Notes under the pieces: generated by a model
The model's input: the letters and a program-made list of their open reading frames with translations, nothing else
Database searches by the model: none
What the model was told of the DNA's origin: nothing
Made by a program: the position numbers and the translations under genes
Source: Kangiella spongicola
GTDB taxonomy: Bacteria > Pseudomonadota > Gammaproteobacteria > Enterobacterales > Kangiellaceae
DNA length: 64,000 nucleotides
Assembly: GCF_003194565.2 (NCBI RefSeq)
Contig: NZ_QICH01000001.1
Span: 930,001 to 994,000 of the forward strand
Direction of reading: 5' to 3'
Part shown: piece after piece, positions 41,515 through 50,482 of the stretch
Layout of the letters: each line of letters begins with the position of its first letter
Position numbering within the stretch: the first letter of the stretch is position 1

Positions 41515-42967
41515 TAGCCGTACTAGCCCTAATCAAATTCCACAAAAGTGCCCCTGGGTCATGAGGGTTGGTGTGTTTTTCGATGGAACTGGGAATAATA
41601 AAGAAAATGATCGTGCGTCTAAAAAGATGTCGAATATTGCAAAACTATCTGATACTTACAAAGATATGATAGATGAGGAAAATTTAAAGCAATATACTTG
41701 GTTTTATAAAAATGGTGTTGGCACGGTTAACAATAAAAGTAACGTTCTAAGCGGTTTAGCATTGGGTGAAGGCGGAATAGAGAGAGTACACGAAGCTATA
41801 AAGCAAGTGGCCACATTTTTTGACGGTAGACCCTGTTCTAAAGAGTTTATTGTTGATGTTTTTGGTTTCAGCCGTGGTGCTGCGCAAGCTAGGCACTTTA
41901 TAAATGAGTTACACGATCGTGCTGCTGGACCGAATGTTAAGGTTGGATTCGTTGGAATTTATGACACAGTGGCATCCTTTGCTGGAGGTTGGATAGGAGC
42001 GTTGGACCCTACCGATTTAATATCGGATGATGAGGCTGGCGACAATATTAATCGATATAAAATCTCGGAATATCAAGGACAAAGGAGAGTCAGAAGAGGT
42101 CGACGAATTGTAGAGGCTCCATATTACAAAGATATTATCAAAGATTTTAACTTCCATTTAAGTTCTGCTTCTGCTGATTACATAGAACATTTTGTAGCAA
42201 GAGATGAAGTTCGGAAAAATTTTCCATTAAGTAGTTTAGAACCAAACGATGGTGGTTTCTTAAATCAAAAGACCTATATAGGTGTTCATTCTGACATTGG
42301 TGGGGGATATGCTGAAGATGAGGGGGAAATCGAAAATAAATTAGACTGGATTGCAGAGTATAAAGAGGTCCCCGGTGCGAGAATTGGTGGCTATGATAGA
42401 GCCTATCCGCACTTAAGTGATCAATATCGAAAAGTTGAACGATATTCAGAGGCTGAGGTTGAGGAAATTAGGCAAGCATATTGGAAACTAGGTTATAACA
42501 TTAGTGAAGAAAGGTTAGGGAGAAAAGTTTGGTTAGTTGGAAAGAAAAATGTTACTAATACTCTGTCTAACGTATATTTAAAATTAATGCATAAGAAAGC
42601 GGTATCATTTGACGTACCATTTGATGACCTACCAAGAGGAAAGGAATACGATATCCCTTCAGAGCTCAAAGATTACTGGGAATCAGTATCAAACGGTAAT
42701 ATCTATCCCGCTTCAAGAGAACGTGATATATATGCAAATTTTGTACATCAATCTGATATTGACGCAGAAGATAGGGCGCCAATATATAAACCTACGAAAT
42801 ACTTTTCTGATTTAGCTAATGAGCCCGATGTCGGGGAAATTAGAACTATTTTCCCCAATGACCCTACGTTTGCAGTGCAGCCTGACGAAAATGATAATAT
42901 GTATGCAAATGGTGCGGAAATTAATACAGACAATTTAGCTAGTCGCCGAGAAGGAAAAAACACTTGA
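41507..42967 (+). CDS. DUF2235 / Tle1-family phospholipase T6SS effector
   Basis: The ATG at 41507 is used; AAGGAGG lies upstream and the longer frame from 41456 would overlap the immunity gene heavily. The 486-residue protein has the family signature FFDGTGNNKEND (24-35), nucleophile elbow GFSRG (120-124, Ser122), IYDTVASF (acid region), HFVARDEVRKNFP and HSDIGGGY (261-268, catalytic His261). It should hydrolyse membrane phospholipids in the target cell. It ends the cargo cassette and probably rides on this VgrG/PAAR via the DUF4123 adaptor. The C-terminal ~200 residues are less familiar. Confidence 0.88.
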   Translation: MSNSRTSPNQIPQKCPWVMRVGVFFDGTGNNKENDRASKKMSNIAKLSDTYKDMIDEENLKQYTWFYKNGVGTVNNKSNVLSGLALGEGGIERVHEAIKQVATFFDGRPCSKEFIVDVFGFSRGAAQARHFINELHDRAAGPNVKVGFVGIYDTVASFAGGWIGALDPTDLISDDEAGDNINRYKISEYQGQRRVRRGRRIVEAPYYKDIIKDFNFHLSSASADYIEHFVARDEVRKNFPLSSLEPNDGGFLNQKTYIGVHSDIGGGYAEDEGEIENKLDWIAEYKEVPGARIGGYDRAYPHLSDQYRKVERYSEAEVEEIRQAYWKLGYNISEERLGRKVWLVGKKNVTNTLSNVYLKLMHKKAVSFDVPFDDLPRGKEYDIPSELKDYWESVSNGNIYPASRERDIYANFVHQSDIDAEDRAPIYKPTKYFSDLANEPDVGEIRTIFPNDPTFAVQPDENDNMYANGAEINTDNLASRREGKNT

Positions 42968-43086
42968 TGAAATAAGTGGAGTTAAAAAATTGTAATAGAA
43001 ATATTCGATTAGAAAACTAAGCTTATGGACTAGGGAGTTATATTGAAATTGGGTACTGCAGGAACGCAGAAAGAAAAAAGAAGTTA

Positions 43087-44631
43087 TTAACTAAAAAAAT
43101 GTAAGCTCTTATAAAGCGGTTTCAATCGGTTATAGACTTTCTTGTAAATATCCTGCTGAATTTTTTCGTAAATTTTCGAGTTTTCAGGGTTAGGTAGGAA
43201 TACTTTTCCATGACGGCACATAGATTCAATTGCTTCATCATAGCTTGCATAAATACCAATACCAACAGCAGCATTTATGGCGGCCCCTAGAGCTGAGGTT
43301 TCATAGGTGTGTGGGCGTGTCGCGGGCATATTAAAAATATCAGCTGTTAGCTGCATGCTGGTGTCGCTTTGTGAGCCGCCGCCTGAAACTATTAGCTCGG
43401 TAATCGGCTGCTTGGTTTTCTTCTGAATCGTTTCCATACCTTCGCGTAAGCTATAAGCGATTCCTTCTAAAATAGCGCGGTAGACATGAGCCTTGGTGTG
43501 AGTATCTTTAAACCCAATAATAGCACCACGGGCTTCCGGCCCTGGGGTTTTCACACCAGGCGACCAGTAGGGCTGGAGGATTAAGCCATCAGAGCCTGGT
43601 GCAATGTCTTTTATCGTTTCTTCTAACAATTGCTCTGCGGAAACACCAAGCTCTTTAGAAAGCTGCTGTTCTGCGTGTGCAAACTCTTGTTTAAACCAGT
43701 TGACCATCCAGTAGCCACGGTGGACTTGAAACTCGAGTGTATAGTTGCCAGAAACTGAAGATGGGTAGGGTGGTATAAAACGAATGGGTTCTAGGTATTT
43801 CTCACTGGTAACGTTGATCGTTGCTGTGGTGCCATAGCTTATACAGGCTTGATGCTGATGCAGGCACCCTGAGCCGAGTACTTCTGATGCTTTATCGGCG
43901 CCAGCAGCAATTACGGGAAGCCCTTCAGGGAGTCCAGTTTGCAAAGACGCCGTAGAGTGAAGATTTCCAACTAGCTCTCCCGGTTTGACGAGATCGGGTA
44001 GTTGCTCAAGTTCTAATGGAGCGACCTGCCACTTCCAGTCCGAGGATTTTGCCCATTGATGACGCTTATAATCGAACGGGATATAGCTTACTTGCGACGC
44101 TGTTGAGTCTTTGTAAGTACCAGTAAGGCGATAATTTAGATAGCCAGAGAGTAATAAGTATTTAGAGGTTTTTGCCCAAATATCGGGCTGATGATGTGCT
44201 ATCCAAGCAGCTTGGCAACTGGACTGGAAGTTCTTTAAAGTAGATGTTAAACCTGCAATTTTGAAAAGATAGTTCCAATAGCCTTTGAGTGGTTTGGTCT
44301 GTTCGAGCTTACGCTGATCACTCCATATTATTGCAGGTCTTAAAGGTTTACCATGCTCATCTAAATTAACCACTGTATTTCTGAGTGTGGTCACTGAAAT
44401 AGCTTTTATGCGTTTAAAAGCTTCAGGACTATCCGCTTTTAACTTATGGCAAGCCATACATAGAGTGTCCCAGAAATACTGGGGATTTTGCTCATACCAA
44501 CCCGGATGCTCTGAAATATAATCGTTAATGGGTATTTGGCATTTGCTAAGGATATTGCCGTGTAGGTCAAAAATAATGGCACGCAAGCTCTGCGTACCAT
44601 TATCGATGGTTAATAACGTCGGCTCGCTCAA
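43087..44631 (-). CDS. FGGY-family carbohydrate kinase
   Basis: The 514-residue protein has the FGGY pattern: an N-terminal phosphate-binding region TIDNGTQSLRAIIFDLHGN, then RPAIIWSDQR, VIAAGADKASEVLGSGC, and the C-terminal signature VSGGGSQSDTSMQLTADIFNMPATRP with SALGAAINAAVG. The sugar or polyol is unknown; the sequence is not close to typical GlpK at these motifs and looks more like YgcE-type kinases. It is the last gene of a five-gene minus-strand run and starts directly at the end of prlC. Confidence 0.88.
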   Translation of the reverse strand: MSEPTLLTIDNGTQSLRAIIFDLHGNILSKCQIPINDYISEHPGWYEQNPQYFWDTLCMACHKLKADSPEAFKRIKAISVTTLRNTVVNLDEHGKPLRPAIIWSDQRKLEQTKPLKGYWNYLFKIAGLTSTLKNFQSSCQAAWIAHHQPDIWAKTSKYLLLSGYLNYRLTGTYKDSTASQVSYIPFDYKRHQWAKSSDWKWQVAPLELEQLPDLVKPGELVGNLHSTASLQTGLPEGLPVIAAGADKASEVLGSGCLHQHQACISYGTTATINVTSEKYLEPIRFIPPYPSSVSGNYTLEFQVHRGYWMVNWFKQEFAHAEQQLSKELGVSAEQLLEETIKDIAPGSDGLILQPYWSPGVKTPGPEARGAIIGFKDTHTKAHVYRAILEGIAYSLREGMETIQKKTKQPITELIVSGGGSQSDTSMQLTADIFNMPATRPHTYETSALGAAINAAVGIGIYASYDEAIESMCRHGKVFLPNPENSKIYEKIQQDIYKKVYNRLKPLYKSLHFFS

Positions 44632-46677
44632 TTACTGTCCTATACCAGAATGGCGCAATAGTGCATCTGGAGAAGGTTCGCGACCACGGAATGCTTTGAA
44701 TAATTCATCAGGCTCTGCTGAACCACCTTTTTGTAGGATATGATGTAAGAAGTCTTGCCCCGTTTTTGGGTTAAAAATGCCTTCTTCTTCAAAGCGCGAA
44801 AATGCATCGGCAGATAACACTTCGGCCCATTTGTAACTGTAATACCCTGCAGCATAACCACCCGCGAAAATATGTCCAAAACTGTGTTGGAAGCGATTAA
44901 ACTCGGGCGGTGTAATGACGGAGACTTCTGCTCGAACTTGGTCTAGTTGTTGTTGGATCTGATCGGGGTTATTTGGATCAAATTCACTGTGAATCTTGAA
45001 GTCGAACATTGAGAACTCAAGCTGGCGCACCATTTGCATGGCCGACTGGAAGTTTTTAGCCGCGAGTAAGCGCTCTAGCTTTTCTTTTGGCAGAGGTTCG
45101 CCACTTTCGTAGTGCTTAGCGATCTTTGCTAGACCTTCTTCTTCCCAACAAAAGTTTTCAAGGAACTGGCTAGGAAGCTCTACTGCATCCCAAGGAACTC
45201 CAGAAATACCAGCAACCGACGCATGATTAATTTGCGTCAGCATGTGATGCAAGCCGTGGCCAAACTCATGGAACAAGGTAGTCACTTCGTCATGAGTAAA
45301 TAGTGCCGGCGTATCACCCACTGGGCCATTAAAGTTACAAGTTAAGAATGCAACAGGCTTTTGAATACCTTGTTTGGTTTCGCGTCGTCCGATACAGTCC
45401 GCCATCCAGGCGCCGCCACGCTTATTTCGGCGCGCATATAAGTCGAGGTAGAAACTTGCGATATAGTTGTCTGCAAGATCATAGATATCAAAAAAGCGTA
45501 CGTCCTCATGCCAAGTTTCGACGTCATCACGCTCTTGGAATTTGATGTTAAATAAAGTGCCAGTGATTTCGAACATGCCTTTGATCACTTGGTCTTCTGG
45601 GAACCAGGGGCGTAATTCTTCTTGAGAAATGCTGTAACGCTCGTTTTTCAGTTTTTCACTGTAGTAAGCCAAATCCCATGCTTCGAGTTTGTCTACGCCA
45701 TGCTTTTCTTTGGCGTAGTCCGTAAGTTCTTGCAAATCCTTTTCAGCTTGTGGTTTCGATTTAGCAGCAAGTTCGCTCAGGAAAGCCATAACTTCAGAAG
45801 TGGATTTAGCCATCTTGGTGGCAAGAGAAAGTTCGCCGTAATGCTCAAAATCGAGTAACTGTGCAAGCTCATGACGCAGCGCCAGTATCTCAGGCATAAT
45901 GGCGCTGTTGTCAAACTCGCCTGCATTAGGGCCTTTATCGGAAGCACGCGTTGAGAAGGCGGTATACACTTCTTTGCGCAGTTCGCGATCGTTGGCGTGC
46001 ATCATTACTGGTAAGTACGATGGAAAATCTAAGGTAATTCGATATCCATCGACATCATTAGTTTCTGCTGCCTGCTTAGCCGCAGCGATAGCCGACTCAG
46101 GTAAGCCATCGAGAGCTTTTGCTGACTCGAAATCTTTATGCCATGCCATAGTGGCATCCAGCAGGTTTTGCTCAAACTTAGAGGTGAGTTCCGATAAGCG
46201 CTTTTGAATCTCACCATAGCGCTTTTGCTTTTCTGGGCTCAGCGCTACACCTGATAGTTTAAAGTCACGCAAGTCATCTTGAAGAATCTTGCGTTGGACT
46301 TTATCAAGACCAAGCTCTTCAGCTTTAGCATCGAGAGCTTTCACAGCGTTATAAAGCCCTTTGTGCTGGCCCATCTCGGTGCCGTAATCAGAAAGAAGTG
46401 GTAAGCATGCATTGTAAGCATCGCGGACCTCGTCCGAGTTAGCGACTGAATTGATATGGCTAATAGGAGCCCAAGCGCGATCAAGGCGATCGTTAATATC
46501 TTCTAATGGCTTAACGAAGTTGTCCCAACTGATGTTATCTTCGGTGACGCTTTCTGTGAGCTCGTTAATCGCTTGGCGACTGTCGTTAATGATGGTTTCG
46601 ATGGCTTCAACCATGTGTGATGGTTGTATTTTCTTAAATGGAGGTAGCCCGGTTACATTAAATAAAGGATTAGACAT
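44632..46677 (-). CDS. prlC: Oligopeptidase A (M3 family metalloprotease)
   Basis: The 681-residue protein has the zinc motif HEFGH (470-474, within TLFHEFGHGLHHM) and the M3 features GPVGDTPALFTHDEV and SFGHIFAGGYAAGYYSYKWAEVLSADAFSRFEEEG. It cleaves oligopeptides, including signal-peptide fragments, in the cytoplasm. The opening NPLFNVTGLPPFKKIQPSHM is typical. It lies amid a surface-glycan-like gene run, probably by chance cotranscription. Confidence 0.94.
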   Translation of the reverse strand: MSNPLFNVTGLPPFKKIQPSHMVEAIETIINDSRQAINELTESVTEDNISWDNFVKPLEDINDRLDRAWAPISHINSVANSDEVRDAYNACLPLLSDYGTEMGQHKGLYNAVKALDAKAEELGLDKVQRKILQDDLRDFKLSGVALSPEKQKRYGEIQKRLSELTSKFEQNLLDATMAWHKDFESAKALDGLPESAIAAAKQAAETNDVDGYRITLDFPSYLPVMMHANDRELRKEVYTAFSTRASDKGPNAGEFDNSAIMPEILALRHELAQLLDFEHYGELSLATKMAKSTSEVMAFLSELAAKSKPQAEKDLQELTDYAKEKHGVDKLEAWDLAYYSEKLKNERYSISQEELRPWFPEDQVIKGMFEITGTLFNIKFQERDDVETWHEDVRFFDIYDLADNYIASFYLDLYARRNKRGGAWMADCIGRRETKQGIQKPVAFLTCNFNGPVGDTPALFTHDEVTTLFHEFGHGLHHMLTQINHASVAGISGVPWDAVELPSQFLENFCWEEEGLAKIAKHYESGEPLPKEKLERLLAAKNFQSAMQMVRQLEFSMFDFKIHSEFDPNNPDQIQQQLDQVRAEVSVITPPEFNRFQHSFGHIFAGGYAAGYYSYKWAEVLSADAFSRFEEEGIFNPKTGQDFLHHILQKGGSAEPDELFKAFRGREPSPDALLRHSGIGQ

Positions 46678-46686
46678 AATTACCTG

Positions 46687-47442
46687 CTAAGACGATTTAT
46701 TGAATTCGTATAATTTTGCTTCTTTGGATAAAGCATAATATGCGGCTAAATGTGAAAAAATAAAGCCCCGCAGTCCCGAGAAGCAGTAGCGATAGACTAG
46801 GTAGTTGCGAATAAACTCTAGTGGGTAGATAAGTAATAGCTTCAATGCAGAGGCTTTCTTCCCTTTTAAATACTTTTCTTTGGCTTTAAGAGAAGAGTAT
46901 TTATTATATTTATCAGTAAGTTGTGCTATATCAGCGTAGCCATAATGATTAAAGGCGACAGAAGTTTGTTTGGTTTTGCCGTGAATATCAGGGCCTTCGT
47001 GAACTAAATCCTCTACTCGGTAAGCGACTTTGTCCTTCTTAAAAAAACGAGTATTAGTCGGTAGGCGAGTCAGCGTTGAGAAAAATTTCCCAATAAACAA
47101 GTCGTTGCGACGACATTTTAAAGCGACATAGTCATGCTCAGCGCTGACAAACTGTTTAACCTCATCAATAAATTGCGGTGTTAATTCTTCATCGGCGTCT
47201 AAGTTGAGCACCCATTCATGCTGACACAGATCTTTAGCGTACTGTTTTTGCTTGGCGTAACCAGGCCAATCATGATGTATAACTTTGGCGCCTTTGGATT
47301 GGGCGATGGACTTGGTTTGATCGGTGCTACCACTATCCACCACTATGATTTCATCAAACGCTTGGCAGCTATCTAAAACCCGTCCAATATGCTGCTCTTC
47401 ATCTTGTGCGACTATAAAAACACTTACTGGGATTTTGCTCAT
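46687..47442 (-). CDS. Glycosyltransferase family 2, WaaE/KdtX-like
   Basis: The 251-residue protein has the GT2 N-terminal fold (VFIVAQDEEQHIGRVLDSCQAFDEIIVVDSGSTDQT), a DADEE metal/nucleotide-binding motif (LNLDADEELTPQF) and a C-terminal amphipathic region with KGKKASALKLLLIYPLEFIRNYLVYRYCFSGLRGF, as in WaaE/KdtX inner-core LPS glucosyltransferases. It probably adds a hexose to the LPS core. The gene follows the TagD-like gene by 15 bases. Confidence 0.85.
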   Translation of the reverse strand: MSKIPVSVFIVAQDEEQHIGRVLDSCQAFDEIIVVDSGSTDQTKSIAQSKGAKVIHHDWPGYAKQKQYAKDLCQHEWVLNLDADEELTPQFIDEVKQFVSAEHDYVALKCRRNDLFIGKFFSTLTRLPTNTRFFKKDKVAYRVEDLVHEGPDIHGKTKQTSVAFNHYGYADIAQLTDKYNKYSSLKAKEKYLKGKKASALKLLLIYPLEFIRNYLVYRYCFSGLRGFIFSHLAAYYALSKEAKLYEFNKSS

Positions 47443-47457
47443 AATGCTTCTTAGACG

Positions 47458-47865
47458 TTAAGTGGATTGTTTGGGCTGTGAATGTCTCACCACTTCAATA
47501 ATTTCGGTAGTGGAGACTGACGGCGTTCGAGGCAGGTACTTAACTTGGCATAAATCGGATAAATAATCGAACTTACCCTGCCAGTCATCGCCCATGACTA
47601 AAATATCCGCTTCATACTTTTTGATGTACTCGGCTTTAAGCTCTAAAGATTCTTCTGAGAACACATAGTCTACACAAGCTAAGGCGCTAATAATGTGCCT
47701 GCGATCTTCTTCGGAATAAATGGGGTAGCGATTTTTCTTAGAGTAGTTAAGCTGATCTGAAGAAACGCCAACATAAAGCTCTGTGCCAAAAGAGCGAGCA
47801 CGCTCAAGGATGTTGACATGACCCACATGAAAAACATCGAATGTACCAAAAGTGATAACGCGCAT
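47458..47865 (-). CDS. Glycerol-3-phosphate cytidylyltransferase-like (TagD family)
   Basis: The 135-residue nucleotidyltransferase has GTFDVFHVGHVN (7-18) with the HxGH motif and RTPSVSTTEII near the C-terminus, matching the RTxGISTT signature of glycerol-3-phosphate cytidylyltransferases. It would make CDP-glycerol from CTP and glycerol-3-phosphate. Its neighbour upstream is a glycerophosphotransferase-like protein, supporting CDP-glycerol as product over CDP-ribitol or ADP-heptose, though other nucleotidyl acceptors remain possible. Confidence 0.82.
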   Translation of the reverse strand: MRVITFGTFDVFHVGHVNILERARSFGTELYVGVSSDQLNYSKKNRYPIYSEEDRRHIISALACVDYVFSEESLELKAEYIKKYEADILVMGDDWQGKFDYLSDLCQVKYLPRTPSVSTTEIIEVVRHSQPKQST

Positions 47866-47868
47866 AAT

Positions 47869-48939
47869 TTATCCTGAGCTTAATAAATATTGTGCGACCC
47901 GCTGCGAACTGTTGCCGTCGATGGTGCCGACGACTTCTTCAGTGATGCTTTTACGAGCAGCCTGATGGAGCGAGCGCTGATTAATGTTAGATTCTACCGC
48001 ATCCTGCAACTCACGGTAATGGTCGATATTAGTGCCCATTGATTGGAACAGTTGGTAGTCATCAGACAGTCGCTTATTGAGCCTAAATTTGAGTAGGCCA
48101 CGGTATCCCCAGCGTAATTTAAGGAAGTGACAAATGATAACCGGCTTATCTAAGGCAATAAACTCAAATAGCGCAGACGAGGTTTCACTGATCATCAAAT
48201 CAGCTGTAGCCATAAAGGGCACAAGGTTTTGTTCGCTTTCTTTAGCCAAATAGACGTTTGGAAATGTTGCCCAATGCTGTAGTAGTGCTCTTTGTTTTTT
48301 ATAAGCAGACTTAATTAGCGATAAATAATGGGGCTTTAGCAATATATTGTAGTGCTTAAAATCTTGTGGCCAATCTTTTGGGAAGTTCTCGATAGTGCTT
48401 GGGTAAAAAGTTGGCGAATACAATAGAGTAGGTTTATCCGGATCGAGTCCCAGCGCGGATAGATCCATTTTTATGGAGTTGTCGTTTACTATCGGGTCGA
48501 GCTTGGTGTAGCCCGTCGTTATAAATGTCTTATCTGGATAGAGTGCTTGTAATCGAACTCGACGCGTTTCAGACTCAACAAATCGATACTGAATGGGGGC
48601 GCTTGAGGCATTGTAATAAGTGGATTTTGGCCCCAACCCGTGCAAAATAAGCGCTGTTTTAGAAACATCGTTGAGCTGCTCTGCAATGTCGGCAGCGTGG
48701 CCAAAAATTATCCAGTTAGGTTTTTGCTGCTGATAAAAGGCCAGTCTTTGCTCTGCATCTATGATTTCAGTTGTAACATTGATACGGTGCAGAGACTCTA
48801 AAGTAGCTTGTGGTGGTGTTATCGTGAAAATAACTTTTAATTCAATTTTCTCCTCTCCAGCGTTATCTAACAACGCTTTAATGACAGGCTCGAAATGGGG
48901 GAGATAATACAGGTATGCGACGTCGAAAAATATTTTCAC
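47869..48939 (-). CDS. CDP-glycerol glycerophosphotransferase family protein
   Basis: The 356-residue protein has the TagB/TagF-type fold: N-terminal Rossmann-like part with WIIFGHAAD and LILHGLGPKSTYYNAS, then TTGYTKLDPIV and LLYSPTFYPSTIENFP. The conserved acceptor/catalytic segment includes LLKPHYLS, NVYLAKESEQNLVPFMATADLMISETSSALFEFIALDKPVIIC. It would transfer glycerol phosphate from CDP-glycerol to a surface glycan. It is the first gene of the minus-strand run; TagD-like and WaaE-like genes follow within 15 bases. Confidence 0.83.
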   Translation of the reverse strand: MKIFFDVAYLYYLPHFEPVIKALLDNAGEEKIELKVIFTITPPQATLESLHRINVTTEIIDAEQRLAFYQQQKPNWIIFGHAADIAEQLNDVSKTALILHGLGPKSTYYNASSAPIQYRFVESETRRVRLQALYPDKTFITTGYTKLDPIVNDNSIKMDLSALGLDPDKPTLLYSPTFYPSTIENFPKDWPQDFKHYNILLKPHYLSLIKSAYKKQRALLQHWATFPNVYLAKESEQNLVPFMATADLMISETSSALFEFIALDKPVIICHFLKLRWGYRGLLKFRLNKRLSDDYQLFQSMGTNIDHYRELQDAVESNINQRSLHQAARKSITEEVVGTIDGNSSQRVAQYLLSSG

Positions 48940-49034
48940 AAGTAATACTTCAAATTCTCGATGAGTGGATTATAAATAAGTGATCGATATGTTTATAATC
49001 GAATCATTATAACCAGAAATTAGATGAAAAGACT

Positions 49035-50414
49035 ATGACTGATAGACAGACAGATAAGCGCGCAGACAATCACTACAACTTTCTTGCGATTGGCGGCGGA
49101 AGTGGCGGAATTGCCTCAGCTAACCGCGCTTCGATGCATGGCGCAAAAAGTGGCATTATTGAAAGTAAAGCCTTAGGCGGTACCTGCGTGAATGTCGGTT
49201 GTGTGCCAAAGAAGGCCATGTGGTATGGCGCACAAATTGCTGAAGCATTCAAATATGCGCCCGATTATGGCTTTAACGCGCCTGAAGTTGACTTTAATTG
49301 GAGCAAGTTAGTCGAAAGCCGCGAGGCTTATATTTCTCGAATCCACCAAAGTTATGAGCGAAATTTGGGTAATAATAAGGTGGATGTCATCGAGGGTTAC
49401 GCAAAATTTGTTGATAAGAATACGGTTGAAGTCGATGGTGAGCGCTATACCGCCGATCATATTGTTATCGCTACCGGCGGTTATCCAGTGATCCCAGAGA
49501 TTCCAGGTGCTGAGTATGGCATAGATTCTGACGGCTTTTTTGAACTGCAGGAGCAGCCGAAAAGAGCTGCTGTGGTTGGTGCAGGCTATATTTCGGTGGA
49601 AATTGCAGGTGTGTTCCATGCACTTGGCACCGAAACGCATTTAGTGGTCCGAAAGCATAAACCTCTGCGGGACTTTGAGGATATGTTAAGTGATACCTTG
49701 GTTGATATTATGCGTGATTCAGGACCGAAGCTACATACTCATAGCGTTCCTAAGTCTGTGGAAAAGTTAGACTCGGGAGAATTATTGCTGCACTTAGAAA
49801 ATGGTGAAACGATAGGTCCTGTTGATACCATTGTGTGGGCCATCGGTCGTGCACCAGCTACGGAAGGGCTTGGGCTAGAGCATACCAATGTAGCTACTAA
49901 CGAGGATGGTTTTATCAAAACCGATAAGTACCAAAACACGACTGCGAAAGGGATTTATGCGATTGGTGATAATACTGGGCGCTTAGCCTTAACACCCGTT
50001 GCGATTCAGGCGGGGCGCCGTCTTGCAGAGCGCTTATTCAACAATAAAGAGAATGAGTTCTTGGATTATACCAATGTTCCTACGGTGGTCTTTAGTCATC
50101 CGCCCATAGGTACTGTCGGAATGACGGAGTTGGAAGCAATAGAAACCTATGGACAAGAAAACATTAAGGTTTATAACTCGACATTTACCGCTATGTATTC
50201 GGCTTTAACACAGCATCGCGAACCGACTAAGATGAAGCTGATTTGCGCCGGCCCAGAAGAGAGAGTCGTGGGTATTCATGGCATTGGGTTTGGTGTCGAT
50301 GAAATCTTACAGGGGTTTGCAGTTGCTCTAAAGATGGGCGCGACTAAAGCAGACTTGGATGATACGGTCGCTATCCACCCAACTTCGGCGGAAGAATTTG
50401 TGACGATGCGATAA
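49035..50414 (+). CDS. gorA: Glutathione-disulfide reductase
   Basis: The 459-residue flavoprotein has the FAD motif [15 protein letters not shown] (~18-32), the redox-active disulfide [13 protein letters not shown] (48-60, Cys51 and Cys56), the NADPH motif [18 protein letters not shown] and the C-terminal [12 protein letters not shown] with the catalytic His. It reduces glutathione disulfide with NADPH in the cytoplasm. A terminator follows. Confidence 0.95.
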   Translation: MTDRQTDKRADNHYNFLAIGGGSGGIASANRASMHGAKSGIIESKALGGTCVNVGCVPKKAMWYGAQIAEAFKYAPDYGFNAPEVDFNWSKLVESREAYISRIHQSYERNLGNNKVDVIEGYAKFVDKNTVEVDGERYTADHIVIATGGYPVIPEIPGAEYGIDSDGFFELQEQPKRAAVVGAGYISVEIAGVFHALGTETHLVVRKHKPLRDFEDMLSDTLVDIMRDSGPKLHTHSVPKSVEKLDSGELLLHLENGETIGPVDTIVWAIGRAPATEGLGLEHTNVATNEDGFIKTDKYQNTTAKGIYAIGDNTGRLALTPVAIQAGRRLAERLFNNKENEFLDYTNVPTVVFSHPPIGTVGMTELEAIETYGQENIKVYNSTFTAMYSALTQHREPTKMKLICAGPEERVVGIHGIGFGVDEILQGFAVALKMGATKADLDDTVAIHPTSAEEFVTMR

Positions 50415-50430
50415 AGCTAATGTCAGTAAC

Positions 50431-50462
50431 AAAAAGCCCAACACTTAAGGTTGGGCTTTTTT
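50431..50462. terminator. Bidirectional terminator between gorA and the TraB-family gene
   Basis: AAAAAGCCCAAC and GTTGGGCTTTTT pair around ACTTAAG; A- and T-runs flank the stem on both sides. Confidence 0.9.
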
Positions 50463-50482
50463 GATTGAAGAACTCAAAGGGA

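Noticed and set aside
42968-43086. TTG-started 15-codon frame after the Tle1 gene, near 43042, with a good GGGAG
   Set aside because: Too short to call a gene; could be a remnant of cassette DNA, but nothing supports this.
43087-44631. Naming the FGGY kinase glpK
   Set aside because: N-terminal NGTQSLRA and several internal motifs differ from glycerol kinase; the substrate is left open.
47458-47865. Assignment of the small nucleotidyltransferase as heptose adenylyltransferase (HldE C-terminal type)
   Set aside because: The RTPSVSTTEII motif and the adjacent glycerophosphotransferase-like gene favour the TagD type.
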